A stretch of DNA of 41,913 nt from positions 1 through 41,913 of the forward strand of contig NZ_JAFKCS010000028.1 in assembly GCF_017255015.1 (NCBI RefSeq), read 5' to 3'. The notes below the pieces were generated by a model. It searched no databases. It had not been told where the DNA came from and saw only the letters and a program-made list of their open reading frames with translations. Source of the DNA: Bowmanella yangjiangensis (GTDB lineage Bacteria; Pseudomonadota; Gammaproteobacteria; Enterobacterales; Alteromonadaceae). Position numbers and translations under genes: made by a program. This document shows positions 8,142 through 17,600 of the stretch, one piece after another. How positions within the stretch are numbered: the stretch's first letter is position 1; each line of letters opens with the position of its first letter.

Positions 8142-8860
8142 GCCACAGACTGTATACGGGTTTGGTATGGCACAAACGCCATCGTCCCGTTGCACACCAA
8201 TTCAGTTATGGGCTAAAACTGTTCTGGCTGGATCTACAGAAGCTTGAGCAACTGGAGGGTTATTGGGGGATTTCCAGCAAGCGCTGGTCTGTACTTCGCT
8301 TTAAACGGCAAGATTATCTCACCCAACCTCATCGTTGTTTAGCAGAGGTCGCCAAGCAGAAAATGTCCGAACTCGCCGGTAACAGTCTGAATGGCGACGT
8401 ATATCTACTTGCTCCACTTCGCTGGTTTGGCTTCTATTTCAGTCCGGTTAATTTCTACTATCTGCGTCAAGCAGACGGCAAGTTCAGTCATGTTTTGGCC
8501 GAAGTAAGCAACACGCCCTGGAATGAACGGCATTGCTATCTTGTTGACCTCCAACATCAGCAGGAGACTGAAAAAGCCTTTCATGTTTCCCCATTTAATC
8601 CCATCGCTATGCGCTATCAATGGCAGTTCAATCAGCCCTCTGATGTCGTCAGGGTCAAAATTGGTTGTGCCACCACCCAGACGGATTTCGAAGCCGGCAT
8701 TCAAATGCGCGAGAAAAAAATGAACCGACGTGCACTTTTGAACGTAATGCTTAGCACTATGACTTTTAAAACCCTGGTCGCGATATACTGGCAAGCCATC
8801 AAAATTTTCCTAAAGGGCAATCCGGTATACGACCATACATCCAGTCACAAGGAGTCTTGA
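8138..8860 (+). CDS. DUF1365 family protein
   Basis: 240 residues (COG3496/DUF1365). The start MSHRLYTGLVWHKRHRP is taken at ATG 8138, in ATGA overlap with the flavoprotein gene, rather than at the upstream ATG 8114. Conserved-looking motifs are HRPVAHQFSYGLKLFWLDL, FGFYFSPVNFYYLR and WNERHCYLV. Function is not established. The family almost always sits between a COG2907 flavoprotein and a Cfa-type methyltransferase, suggesting a step or a partner in fatty-acyl modification. Confidence 0.88.
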   Translation: MSHRLYTGLVWHKRHRPVAHQFSYGLKLFWLDLQKLEQLEGYWGISSKRWSVLRFKRQDYLTQPHRCLAEVAKQKMSELAGNSLNGDVYLLAPLRWFGFYFSPVNFYYLRQADGKFSHVLAEVSNTPWNERHCYLVDLQHQQETEKAFHVSPFNPIAMRYQWQFNQPSDVVRVKIGCATTQTDFEAGIQMREKKMNRRALLNVMLSTMTFKTLVAIYWQAIKIFLKGNPVYDHTSSHKES

Positions 8861-10116
8861 TGCAAGCGGGCGAACAACTTATCAATCAAACCGTACAACC
8901 GAATTGGCTGACCAAAGTGGCCCGTTCCACTGTATTGAAACTACTGGGACACCTAGCACATGGCGGGTTGGTCATAAAGGAAGAAGGGCGACTGGTCGAG
9001 CGATTTGGTGATGGCGCCCATCCACTTCAGGCTGAAATCAATGTTCTCAGTCCGGTGTTCTACACCAGAGTCCTCACAGGGGGTTCTGTGGCGGCCGGGG
9101 AAACTTACACAGACGGCATATGGCAAAGCCCAGACCTCACTGTGGTTGTCAGGCTATTTGCAGCCAATATGATGCTACTGGATAAAATCGAACGCAGGAT
9201 GAGTTGGCTGCGGTTACCAACCGACTGGTTGCACAAATTAGCCACTGCCAACTCGGTTTCCCGCTCCAAAGTGAATATTGCCGCCCACTATGATCTAGGT
9301 AATAACCTGTACCGGCATTTTCTGGATCACAGCATGATGTACTCTGCTGCCATATATCCAACCGCCCAGAGCACACTGGCCGAAGCACAGCAGCACAAAT
9401 TACAAACCATCTGCGAGAAGCTGAATCTCAAGGCTGATGATCATTTACTGGAAATTGGTACAGGTTGGGGGGGACTGGCAATTTTTGCGGCTAAACACTT
9501 TGGCTGCAAAGTCACCACTACCACCATTTCTGAAGAACAATACAGCTACACAGCTGCACTTATTAAGCAGCAAGGCTTATCCGACAAAATCACCTTGCTT
9601 AAGCAGGACTATCGCAAGCTTAGTGGCAAATTCGACAAGCTGGTATCGATTGAAATGGTTGAAGCAGTAGGTAAAGCTTATCTGACAACCTTTTTTCGCC
9701 AGTGCAGCAAGCTGTTGAAAGCCGACGGATTGATGCTACTGCAATCCATTACGATCAGCGAAGCCAGGCTTGCCAGTTACGCAAAAGGCCAGGACTTTAT
9801 TCAGCGCTATATTTTTCCCGGCGGCTTTCTCCCTTCAGTATCGTTACTCTCGGACGAGATCCGACAGGCAACGGATATGGAAATTAGAGATTGTCAGGAC
9901 ATCGGCCTGCATTACGCAAAAACGCTGCAACATTGGCACCAAGCTCTGCACCAAAACCGGCAGTTGCTAGCCACTTATGGCTATGATGAGCGCTTTATTC
10001 GGCTTTGGTCTTTTTACTTCTGTTACTGTGAAGGCGGCTTTTTGCAACGCAGTATCAGTACTGTGCAATTGTTGCTCAGCAAGCCGGAGCATTTGGATGA
10101 GATATCGCGCCGCTAA
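8860..10116 (+). CDS. Cyclopropane-fatty-acid-synthase-like SAM methyltransferase (atypical active site)
   Basis: 418 residues, normal for the Cfa family. AAGGAG precedes ATG 8860, which shares one base with the DUF1365 stop. The SAM-binding motif LLEIGTGWGGLAIF is near 196-209, and Cfa hallmarks IQRYIFPGGFLPSV and VSIEMVEAVG are present. Compared with E. coli Cfa, the bicarbonate-site Cys139 is Ala here (YSAAIYP, A163) and His266 is Gln (LLQSITI, Q295). Glu239, Ile268 and the Tyr317-region tyrosine appear kept. A methyltransferase acting on phospholipid acyl chains is likely, but cyclopropanation is doubtful. A furan-fatty-acid-type methylation is an alternative. It overlaps the DUF2878 gene by 20 nt. 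Confidence 0.87.
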   Translation: MQAGEQLINQTVQPNWLTKVARSTVLKLLGHLAHGGLVIKEEGRLVERFGDGAHPLQAEINVLSPVFYTRVLTGGSVAAGETYTDGIWQSPDLTVVVRLFAANMMLLDKIERRMSWLRLPTDWLHKLATANSVSRSKVNIAAHYDLGNNLYRHFLDHSMMYSAAIYPTAQSTLAEAQQHKLQTICEKLNLKADDHLLEIGTGWGGLAIFAAKHFGCKVTTTTISEEQYSYTAALIKQQGLSDKITLLKQDYRKLSGKFDKLVSIEMVEAVGKAYLTTFFRQCSKLLKADGLMLLQSITISEARLASYAKGQDFIQRYIFPGGFLPSVSLLSDEIRQATDMEIRDCQDIGLHYAKTLQHWHQALHQNRQLLATYGYDERFIRLWSFYFCYCEGGFLQRSISTVQLLLSKPEHLDEISRR

Positions 10117-10630
10117 TTCCACCAGGCAGACACTGCAGAACCTGCTGTGGTTTCAGGTGTGTTGGTTTACTGCCGTGCTGGGTCAGAACGATTGGGTGTG
10201 GTTACTCATGTTGTTGCTAATCGCACACCTGCTGAGCCAGTCACCCAAAATGGGGGACTGGCCTGTGCTGATTAGTTGTGCCGCCATCGGCATATCAACC
10301 GACATACTGCTGACGAAACTGGCCTTCTTTGAGTTTTCGCCTTCTCCAGTTCTAGCCATTCCTGTTTGGCTGATGGGGTTATGGCTCGCCTTTGCCGGTA
10401 CCTTGAGCTATGGATTACGTTGGCTGCAACCTCACACCTTTCTAGCCTCCATGCTCGGTGCGGTATTTGGCCCTCTGAGTTACTACGCTGGTATGCAACT
10501 AGGTGCGGTGCAATTTGAACACCGCTTGTTCTTTACCATGCTTGTGTTAGCCCTGGTCTGGGCACTGCTGATGCCACTGTTCTGCTATATAGCATCACAC
10601 TTTCAGGAGGTAAAAGATGAGACCAATTAA
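10097..10630 (+). CDS. DUF2878 integral membrane protein
   Basis: 177 residues from ATG 10097, which lies inside the end of the Cfa-like gene. The start at 9977 would overlap it by 140 nt and is rejected. Four or five hydrophobic segments are visible (VWLLMLLLIAHLL, WPVLISCAAIGISTDILL, VLAIPVWLMGLWLAFAG, FLASMLGAVFGPLSYYAG, FFTMLVLALVWALLMPLFCYIA). DUF2878 has no known function and is typical of this operon type in gammaproteobacteria. The next gene overlaps it by 14 nt. Confidence 0.83.
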   Translation: MRYRAANSTRQTLQNLLWFQVCWFTAVLGQNDWVWLLMLLLIAHLLSQSPKMGDWPVLISCAAIGISTDILLTKLAFFEFSPSPVLAIPVWLMGLWLAFAGTLSYGLRWLQPHTFLASMLGAVFGPLSYYAGMQLGAVQFEHRLFFTMLVLALVWALLMPLFCYIASHFQEVKDETN

Positions 10631-11120
10631 ACTATTGGTAGTGCTCTGGCTCACCAGTTTCTCTTTGTTAGCAAGCCCTGTCAGTGAGCTTCAACTAATT
10701 GGACAGGCGAAGCTCAAAGTTTGGTTTTGGGATGTCTACGAGTCCGCATTGTATAGCCAAAATGGTGTTTATCAGGCCGGTGATTACCCGCAGGCACTAA
10801 GCATTACCTATCTTCGGGATATCAAATCCGCTGACTTAATCAACGCAACCCGAGAGCAGTGGCAACGTCAGGGACTTTGGTCAGAGCAAGCGCAGGATTG
10901 GTTAGACCAGCTCACCGCAATATGGCCTGACATTCGTCGTGGTGACACTCTGGTTCTGAAAGTATCACAAGAGGGGGTCAGCCATTTTTACTTTAACAAC
11001 GCCGCCATCGGTCAGATAGAGCCTCCCGCCTTCGCTAACGCCTTTCTCGCGATTTGGTTATCCAATGATACCGAATATCCGGAGCTGCGAGCACAACTGA
11101 CAGGAGAGAATACACCATGA
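10617..11120 (+). CDS. Chalcone-isomerase-like exported protein
   Basis: 167 residues. A signal peptide (IKLLVVLWLTSFSLLASP) precedes a chalcone-isomerase-like domain (KVWFWDVYESALYSQNGVYQAG, LSITYLRDIKSADLINATREQW, RRGDTLVLKVSQEGVSHFYFN, IWLSNDTEYPELRAQLTG). Bacterial members lack the plant flavonoid reaction and may bind fatty acids. Export suggests a periplasmic lipid-handling role, which is inference. AGGAGG lies just upstream of ATG 10617. Confidence 0.83.
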   Translation: MRPIKLLVVLWLTSFSLLASPVSELQLIGQAKLKVWFWDVYESALYSQNGVYQAGDYPQALSITYLRDIKSADLINATREQWQRQGLWSEQAQDWLDQLTAIWPDIRRGDTLVLKVSQEGVSHFYFNNAAIGQIEPPAFANAFLAIWLSNDTEYPELRAQLTGENTP

Positions 11121-11659
11121 AACACACCTTTGTGCTGATGCTTAGCCTAACCTTAATGTCCTGTACTTCATCACTTAAGGACCACAGCATTAGCTCTCCT
11201 CCTTTTGATTTGCAGACCTACTTTGACGGAAAAATCACGGCCAGAGGCATTGTTCAGGACTATAGCAACAAACTCACCAGACAGTTTTGTGTGGATATAG
11301 ATGCCAGTTGGCAAGAAAATCAAGGAAGGCTGCACGAGACATTTTACTTCTCAGATGGTGAAACTCAGGTAAGAGTGTGGCAGCTACAAATACACCCTGA
11401 TGGTCAGGTAACAGGTACTGCTGATGATGTTGTAGGCCTCGCTTCTGGAAGCGCAACAGGCAACGCCTTTAATTGGCAATATGTACTCACAGTTCCCATT
11501 GACGACACAAGTTATGATTTCTTTATCGATGACTGGATGTATCAGCTTGACGATCATCACCTTATGAATCGCTCATACATGAAAAAGTTTGGCGTCACTC
11601 TTGCTGAGATAACGTTGTTCTTTAGCAAGGCACCTGTAAATGTCCCTTGCGAGCCCTAG
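11117..11659 (+). CDS. DUF3833 lipoprotein
   Basis: 180 residues. The signal peptide ends in the lipobox LMSC (C16), predicting a lipid-anchored envelope protein. The body (FDLQTYFDGKITARGIVQDYSNKLTRQFCVDI, YQLDDHHLMNRSYMKKFGVTLAEITLFF) fits DUF3833, a beta-rich family of unknown function. Last gene of the operon, in ATGA overlap with the chalcone-isomerase-like gene. No terminator follows until 11993-12023. The last three genes suggest that the operon's chemistry reaches the cell envelope. Confidence 0.83.
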   Translation: MKHTFVLMLSLTLMSCTSSLKDHSISSPPFDLQTYFDGKITARGIVQDYSNKLTRQFCVDIDASWQENQGRLHETFYFSDGETQVRVWQLQIHPDGQVTGTADDVVGLASGSATGNAFNWQYVLTVPIDDTSYDFFIDDWMYQLDDHHLMNRSYMKKFGVTLAEITLFFSKAPVNVPCEP

Positions 11660-11992
11660 TATGGCGCATCTTAATAAGCCAAGCATTGTCTGTTCCTTTC
11701 AACTACAACCCAGCGTCGCTCGATCCGCCTATCTCTAGCTAGGTCATTGCCCGGTATCTTGCTGAATAACTTCAGGAAACTTTCCTTTAGCAAATTGATA
11801 CAAGGCCGCTTGGCTGTTAATGTCTGCATCGCCAACCGCGGCGTTATGGAAGGTGATGCACATTGCCATACATGACAAGGTCGCATAGTCTCAGACGTTA
11901 TTCGCATTGCATAAGGAAGTAAGCATGACAGCGCGAAAAGGGTTATCCCTGGTATATCTATGAGTACGATATCACCGGCATCCACTTTCGTT
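11660..11992. other. Gene-poor stretch, possible decayed coding sequence
   Basis: No convincing gene. The 104-codon minus-strand frame over most of it has no recognisable domain. In another minus frame about 41 codons read MAMCITFHNAAVGDADINSQ and end at TGA near 11740; this has ordinary protein composition but no good ribosome site. It could be the end of a decayed gene or the 3' region of the stress operon. No family was recognised. Confidence 0.3.
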
Positions 11993-12023
11993 AAAAAAAG
12001 GGCTGGTATCAGCCCTTTTTTTT
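11993..12023. terminator. Bidirectional terminator between the stress operon and glnB
   Basis: Seven A, GGGCTG (12000-12005), loop GTAT, CAGCCC (12010-12015), eight T. The A and T runs let it serve both the upstream plus-strand operon and nadE-glnB on the minus strand. Confidence 0.9.
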
Positions 12024-12038
12024 CGAAACACAGGAAAG

Positions 12039-12383
<345 letters not shown>

Positions 12384-12391
12384 TCACCTGT

Positions 12392-13240
12392 TCAATCAGC
12401 ATCGTAAATTGTTGGAATGGGGCGGCGTTTATGTTGCGTGCGCTGGTAAATGTACACTAACTTTTCAGAAACACTCGCCGGGACAGCCCGCCCTTCTAAA
12501 AAGTCATCAATCTGATCATAAGTGAGCCCCAGCGCAGCTTCATCGGCCTTTTGTGGACTCAGACTTTCCAAATCGGCGGTCGGTGCTTTATCAATCACCT
12601 TACTTGGTGCGCCCAGCGTTCTGGCAACCAAACGCACCTGGCGTTTGTTAAGTCCAAACAAAGGAGCCAAATCGCAAGCTCCGTCGCCCCATTTGGTGTA
12701 AAAACCGGTAATATTCTCCGCCGAGTGATCAGTGCCTAAGACCAGCGCATCCATCATGCCAGCAATCTCATACTGCACCACCATACGCACTCTGGCTTTG
12801 ACATTACCTCGAACAAAATCCTGCTTCCCTAAATCGGCTGGCAACAAACCCTGGGCCGCCAGGGCGACTGAGGTTTCTTGATGGACGGCATCTGCTCCTG
12901 GTTGCACATTTACCGTCAGGGATACACTGGGCTTAATGAACTCAATACTATCCTGAGCATCTACCTCATCAGCCTGAGTGGCATAGGGTAAACGCACCGC
13001 AACAAAGCGATAGTGCTCATGATGTTCGTCATTTAATTCATCTACCGCAATTTGCGCTAAACGGCCTAACGTACAAGAGTCTATGCCGCCACTGATACCC
13101 AGTACTAAGGTATCCAAGCCAGATTGACGAAGATGGGATTTAATGAAGTTTACCCTGCGTGTGATTTCAAACGCGGGATCAATTTCGGGTAACACCCGCA
13201 TTTCCGCTAATATCGACTTTACGTCCATTAACCTGCTCAT
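12392..13240 (-). CDS. nadE: NH3-dependent NAD+ synthetase
   Basis: 282 residues. Catalyses the last step of NAD biosynthesis, amidation of nicotinic acid adenine dinucleotide. The ATP-pyrophosphatase P-loop SGGIDS is at residues 50-55, and family signatures [26 protein letters not shown] and KAPTADL are present. There is no glutaminase domain, so ammonia is the direct nitrogen donor. ATG 13240 follows GGAA at suitable spacing; a second in-frame ATG lies 12 nt downstream. The glnB gene follows at once. Confidence 0.95.
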   Translation of the reverse strand: MSRLMDVKSILAEMRVLPEIDPAFEITRRVNFIKSHLRQSGLDTLVLGISGGIDSCTLGRLAQIAVDELNDEHHEHYRFVAVRLPYATQADEVDAQDSIEFIKPSVSLTVNVQPGADAVHQETSVALAAQGLLPADLGKQDFVRGNVKARVRMVVQYEIAGMMDALVLGTDHSAENITGFYTKWGDGACDLAPLFGLNKRQVRLVARTLGAPSKVIDKAPTADLESLSPQKADEAALGLTYDQIDDFLEGRAVPASVSEKLVYIYQRTQHKRRPIPTIYDAD

Positions 13241-13414
13241 TTGGTTTTTCCGCTATCATAAGAAAAAAACATACAACTTGCTCGTGTTTATACGGCCAAC
13301 TGTTAGTCTGCTAGCCAAACCAACCGAATTGATAAATAACTAACACATAGCCTGCATACCCAAAACTGCATGGAAATCGTTATGCTAGATAAATACAGCT
13401 TCCGAGTTAGCGCA

Positions 13415-13987
13415 ATGAAAAGGCAAAACAAGCTCCACTCTTTATATTCTCAGCAAGGACTAACCTTGCTCGAACTTATGATTACCTTGTCTATCGTTGG
13501 TATTCTTCTGACGCTGGTTGCGCCGAACGTTAGAGACATACTTATCCGCAACAATGTTACCTCTCAGGTAAATGAAATCAGCGGCATTGTTCAATTTGCT
13601 CGCAGTAATGCTATCGATGAGCAAAATACCGCCATCATCTGTCCCACTCCGGATTTTTCCAACTGCAGTACCAATTGGGACCAAGCTAAAATGGTATTCA
13701 ATGATCTGGATGGCAATGGTAATCGCAGCGAAGACGAAGAGTTGCTTGCCGCAACAAGTCTTCCGCCCAAGAGTATGACCGTAACAGGGCCTGGGATCAC
13801 GGTACGTTTTAATGGCAATGGCACTGTATCTACCCCAGCAACCATTAAAATCTGTCATCAGGATGGTGAAGCTAAATTTGCCAGGGCACTATTTATCAGC
13901 TTGCAGGGCCGCGTGAGGTTGAGCGAGGATACGGACAATAATGGTATTCATGAAGATAGTGCGGGCAATTCACTGAGCTGTATCTAA
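13415..13987 (+). CDS. Type IV minor pilin of the FimT/FimU (GspH) family
   Basis: 190 residues from ATG 13415; ATG 13370 and 13382 upstream give longer leaders and cannot be excluded. The prepilin signature QQG/LTLLELMITLSIVGILLTLVAP has Glu at mature position 5. A GspH-type domain follows (ISGIVQFARSNAIDEQNTAIICP, TVRFNGNGTV, RALFISLQGRVRL). It should be cut and N-methylated by PilD and help prime pilus assembly. It stands alone, convergent with pilE, rather than heading the pilVWX-Y1-E operon as fimU does in Pseudomonas. FimT and FimU cannot be told apart from sequence alone. Confidence 0.85.
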   Translation: MKRQNKLHSLYSQQGLTLLELMITLSIVGILLTLVAPNVRDILIRNNVTSQVNEISGIVQFARSNAIDEQNTAIICPTPDFSNCSTNWDQAKMVFNDLDGNGNRSEDEELLAATSLPPKSMTVTGPGITVRFNGNGTVSTPATIKICHQDGEAKFARALFISLQGRVRLSEDTDNNGIHEDSAGNSLSCI

Positions 13988-14150
13988 AGGGAGGGGGTGA
14001 TGTTGCTTATCTACAACGCTGCCTAAGAGTATATCTGCATCAGAGTCTAGGGTTTGTTCGGATGACAATCACAAAAATTACCGGAACATTCAAACATACT
14101 ATCCTTTAAGCACCCACTTGCCTTGATTAGCTTCGGAATGACATTTCATC

Positions 14151-14189
14151 AGACACTAGAAAGGCGCATAAAGCGCCATTCTAGTGTCT
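14151..14189. repeat. 17-bp hairpin between fimT-like gene and pilE
   Basis: Arms 14151-14167 and 14173-14189 are reverse complements with one mismatch, with loop ATAAA. The hairpin lies 3' of both convergent genes and 35 nt from the pilE stop. No T run follows on either strand, so it is at most an imperfect terminator. It might protect mRNA 3' ends or be a small repeated element. The rest of 13988-14223 shows nothing recognisable. Confidence 0.6.
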
Positions 14190-14223
14190 ACAACCTTTTA
14201 CGACTTCCGTCGTCGAATTAGCC

Positions 14224-14688
14224 TCAGCAACGCCAGCAATATTCACTTGCCGAAATACTACCGCCATTGTCTTTATCCCATGCCTTTCGGCCATCGCTGT
14301 AATAAAACAGTGCACCATCACCAGCCTGGTTTGTTCCGGATACGGGCGTTGCCTTTAAAACAAAGTTACTACCACTGGCATTTACCACATCGATGGTTAA
14401 CGAATATCTCTTGTTTGTCACAGGTTCCGACGAGGGGGAGTGAGCATGAAAAATGGCGGGGCTACCGGTATCAGCTCCACCGGTCGCCGCACCTTTATAC
14501 GAAAAGTTTGCCGCACGGTGACGTTCCATGGCACCGGCCAGTGCCATCAAATCCGCCTGTGCAGCACTTCGGTAACTACTAATGGTGTAATTGATGTATG
14601 AAGGGTACGCCACCGCCGCGATGATGCCGACAATAGCGACCACGATCATCAGCTCAACCAGGGTGTATCCCTTATTATTCTCTTTCAT
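14224..14688 (-). CDS. pilE: Type IV pilin-like protein PilE
   Basis: 154 residues from ATG 14688; the longer frame upstream runs inside pilY1. The short leader MKENNKG precedes YTLVELMIVVAIVGIIAAVAYPSY, a class IVa prepilin N-terminus with Glu5; mature residue 1 is Tyr rather than the usual Phe. The C-terminal part is short and ends in EYCWRC, with a possible disulfide. The start overlaps pilY1 by 14 nt. As last gene of the minor-pilin operon it matches Pseudomonas PilE, which forms the tip/priming complex with PilVWX, FimU and PilY1. Confidence 0.9.
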   Translation of the reverse strand: MKENNKGYTLVELMIVVAIVGIIAAVAYPSYINYTISSYRSAAQADLMALAGAMERHRAANFSYKGAATGGADTGSPAIFHAHSPSSEPVTNKRYSLTIDVVNASGSNFVLKATPVSGTNQAGDGALFYYSDGRKAWDKDNGGSISASEYCWRC

Positions 14689-17600
14689 GTTCCGTTTTCC
14701 AATATCCACGTTGTACGCGTTCGAAGCGGCCATATATGTTCTCTGCCAAACATTCGAATGCCGAGCCACAAGGTTGGTTTTCATCAATAACCGCTGATGT
14801 ACACTCAGTGCCCAGACACACCACAGGTTTAACAATATCCTCTATCAAGATCTTAGTATCTGGTGCAATACCCGTTTGTTTCAAATCGGCATGGCGGTCA
14901 ACATGCTCTTTGTCACCATTATTATTAAAGTCTTTCACCGCATTACCATTGATCAACTCAACCAGGTAAGCGCGACTATTTCCCGTCGGTGGAGCACATA
15001 CACTCTGGCTGATTGAAGCAGGTAAGTAAGTCGTAAAGAACAACTTGTAATTCAAAATTAGAGGCGATGCCAAAACTTTTTCGCCACCCGAGCCGAGGCG
15101 AATAAACCACCCTTGTTTTTCTGCAAAAGCCGCCGCCTCCAACTCTCGTTGAGCGGTGTTGGACGATGTAAGCAAGTGATCCGTTGCATCATACAAATCC
15201 GCCGTCGTAATTGGCGTCGCAGGTAGTCCGTAGTTCCCCTCAATGTCCAGGGTAAATACACCTTTGTCTTTGATCATATACATATTGTCCTGAATCTGAG
15301 TATTCAGGGGGTGAGCCCGATATCCGGAACCCAGGGCGACAGCGTAGTAATGTTCGTTGGCCAAACTAATCTCAGATACATCGGGACCATAATAAAATCT
15401 TCGGTTGTCTGCTGCGCTGCCATCAGAAGCGAAGCTTGCCAGTTGCGCGCCGGTAACAAAGTCGCTGCCGCTTTGACCATTATGAATATCCAGTCGGAAA
15501 AGCTGCCCCCCCGTATCTACCACGTACATGTGATCAGCATAACCATCATTTTCCCGGTCGATGACCGAGATTCTGGCTGGAATACTGTATTGCATGGCAG
15601 AAAGATTGAGATCCGCGTTGTCACTGCTGGCAGACCACAGCAATGCGCCGGTATCTGCGTCAACCATATACACTGCATTACCAACTACATCAGGACTACG
15701 CAGCACTTTGTTGTCCTGCTCAACATCGTAGCCTCCGCCAAAAATCAGTACGGTTTTGCTGGTTCCTCCCATATTCACTTTGGTTACTGTTGGGCGTGAC
15801 CAACTTTGCCCTAACTTTTCAAAACCTGGGCTGCCCCCTTCAATTTTAAACAGCAACGACGGCGCAGTTTTAGTTGAGACATCAAAGGCATAGTAATTAC
15901 GTCCGCCACGGCGCATCCCCACATAAAGCAGTTTTCGATTATCTTCATGCTGGCGCAGCACCAAGTCACCATCCAAGCCATAAATATGGCTGAATGTGGA
16001 ATTGTCCTCGTAGAAGTCATACAGATTGCTCATCAGTTCCTTGGGTGTCACAGCAAAATTTTCAACGCCGGTTTCGGCATCAAAGGAATGCAAGAACCCT
16101 TGGTTTGTCGCCACCAGAATCGCAGCATCCGTATTGGAATAATTGATAATCACTGGTTGAGAGTGAATAGGATCACCCATCTGCAAACGGATGTCTGTGG
16201 TATCGCCATCTGCATCAACATCAAGCACATCTACGCCACGAGTCCATTTCATAACAGAATCACGCAGAGCATCTTGTTGCGCGCTGACCGGGATCCCTAA
16301 ATCAGCAGGCACAATGCTAGTGTTGTTTTCATGTAGTTGATTAGCTGAGGTGGTAATAGTCCCGGTGCCACTAAAGAAATAGACATTGCGCGGCAAATTC
16401 ATGCGACTCGCCGCCCCCCCTTCCCGCACATCATTACCATCCGCTAACGTTGACCAATAGCTATGCGAGTTGTCATGGAAGAAGCCGGTACTGTCGTCTA
16501 CCGCATCCTGGCCCTGACTATCCAGAATGACGTCACCACTGATCTTGTACTTCTTAAGGTTACCAGGCCAGATCGTACCCTCGGCAGGTTTAAATAACGC
16601 GAAATACAATTCGTCTTTGTGAGTTAAACGGTTTAGCTGGTTAACCGCAACGCCAGGTGAAACAAAGGTCGCATTCACATCTTTCACTGTCTTCAAGATA
16701 CTCTGGAATGCCTCAACCAGATTTTCTGAACTATCCGCGGTATAGAAACCTCCACCACCATTTATAGCTAACTGATTCAAATAGTTATTTGCCGTGGCAT
16801 TGGCAGCAAAACCTATGGTGTGAGTGACTATTTTAGTGCCAATAACTGAATCTGCGGACTTGGAAATATTCTTAACCAAATCGATACCACAGGTCTCGCC
16901 GGCACTGTATCCAGCCTCACAAGTTTTGTTCAGTAAGGCTTGCAATTTGCTTACGCTGTGGTTGCTATTCGCTTCGCCATCTGACAACAGCACAATATGG
17001 TTGTTGGTTTGGCACTGCATGTCTGTGATAGGTGAAATGTAAGTTGCCGGGGAAGGAATATATTCATTGATACAGTCATAACCAGACAAATCATCTGAGT
17101 TACAGCCCACAGGTAAAACCGAATCTGCTCCTATGTAGGACATCCTATGACTAACTCGGGTTGAACGGCGCACACTGCTTGAAACATTGGAATTACCTCG
17201 GCTCAATCCATAATCAACACCATTGCCACCGTAATAATTAACGGCCTCATATAGGGTGTCCACAATAGGGGTATAGCCATTGGCGCTTAGCTCATCGACT
17301 TTATTGAGTAAATGCTCACGAACGGTTGAAGCAGTTTCAGGCGTCGCATTACCTTGATATTTAACAATCAAACGCGGTGCTTCTGAAGGTTTCCCCTTGT
17401 AACTGAATGCGGCACGTTCGCCATTAAAATCAGAGGCAATAAACACCATAGCATTGCCTGGCTGCCAGCCACTGCGGTTCACGATCTGCTGTACTATGCT
17501 AACCAGTGATGGGCTCTGATAAACTTGGTTTTTACTCCAATTCGGTACATCAGACCACAACACACTGCTGGTTTTAGCCATATTCCTGACCATATAGCGG

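Noticed and set aside
9977..10096. Longer N-terminus of the DUF2878 protein
   Set aside because: It would overlap the methyltransferase gene by 140 nt. The added residues are an out-of-frame reading of that gene, and ATG 10097 gives a sensible membrane protein.
8860..10116. Calling the methyltransferase a standard cyclopropane synthase (cfa)
   Set aside because: Two of the five bicarbonate-site residues of E. coli Cfa are replaced, so the reaction is left open.
11671..11985. 104-codon minus-strand frame
   Set aside because: No recognisable domain, a basic and unusual C-terminus, overlap with the terminator region and no ribosome site. Kept only as an unexplained stretch.
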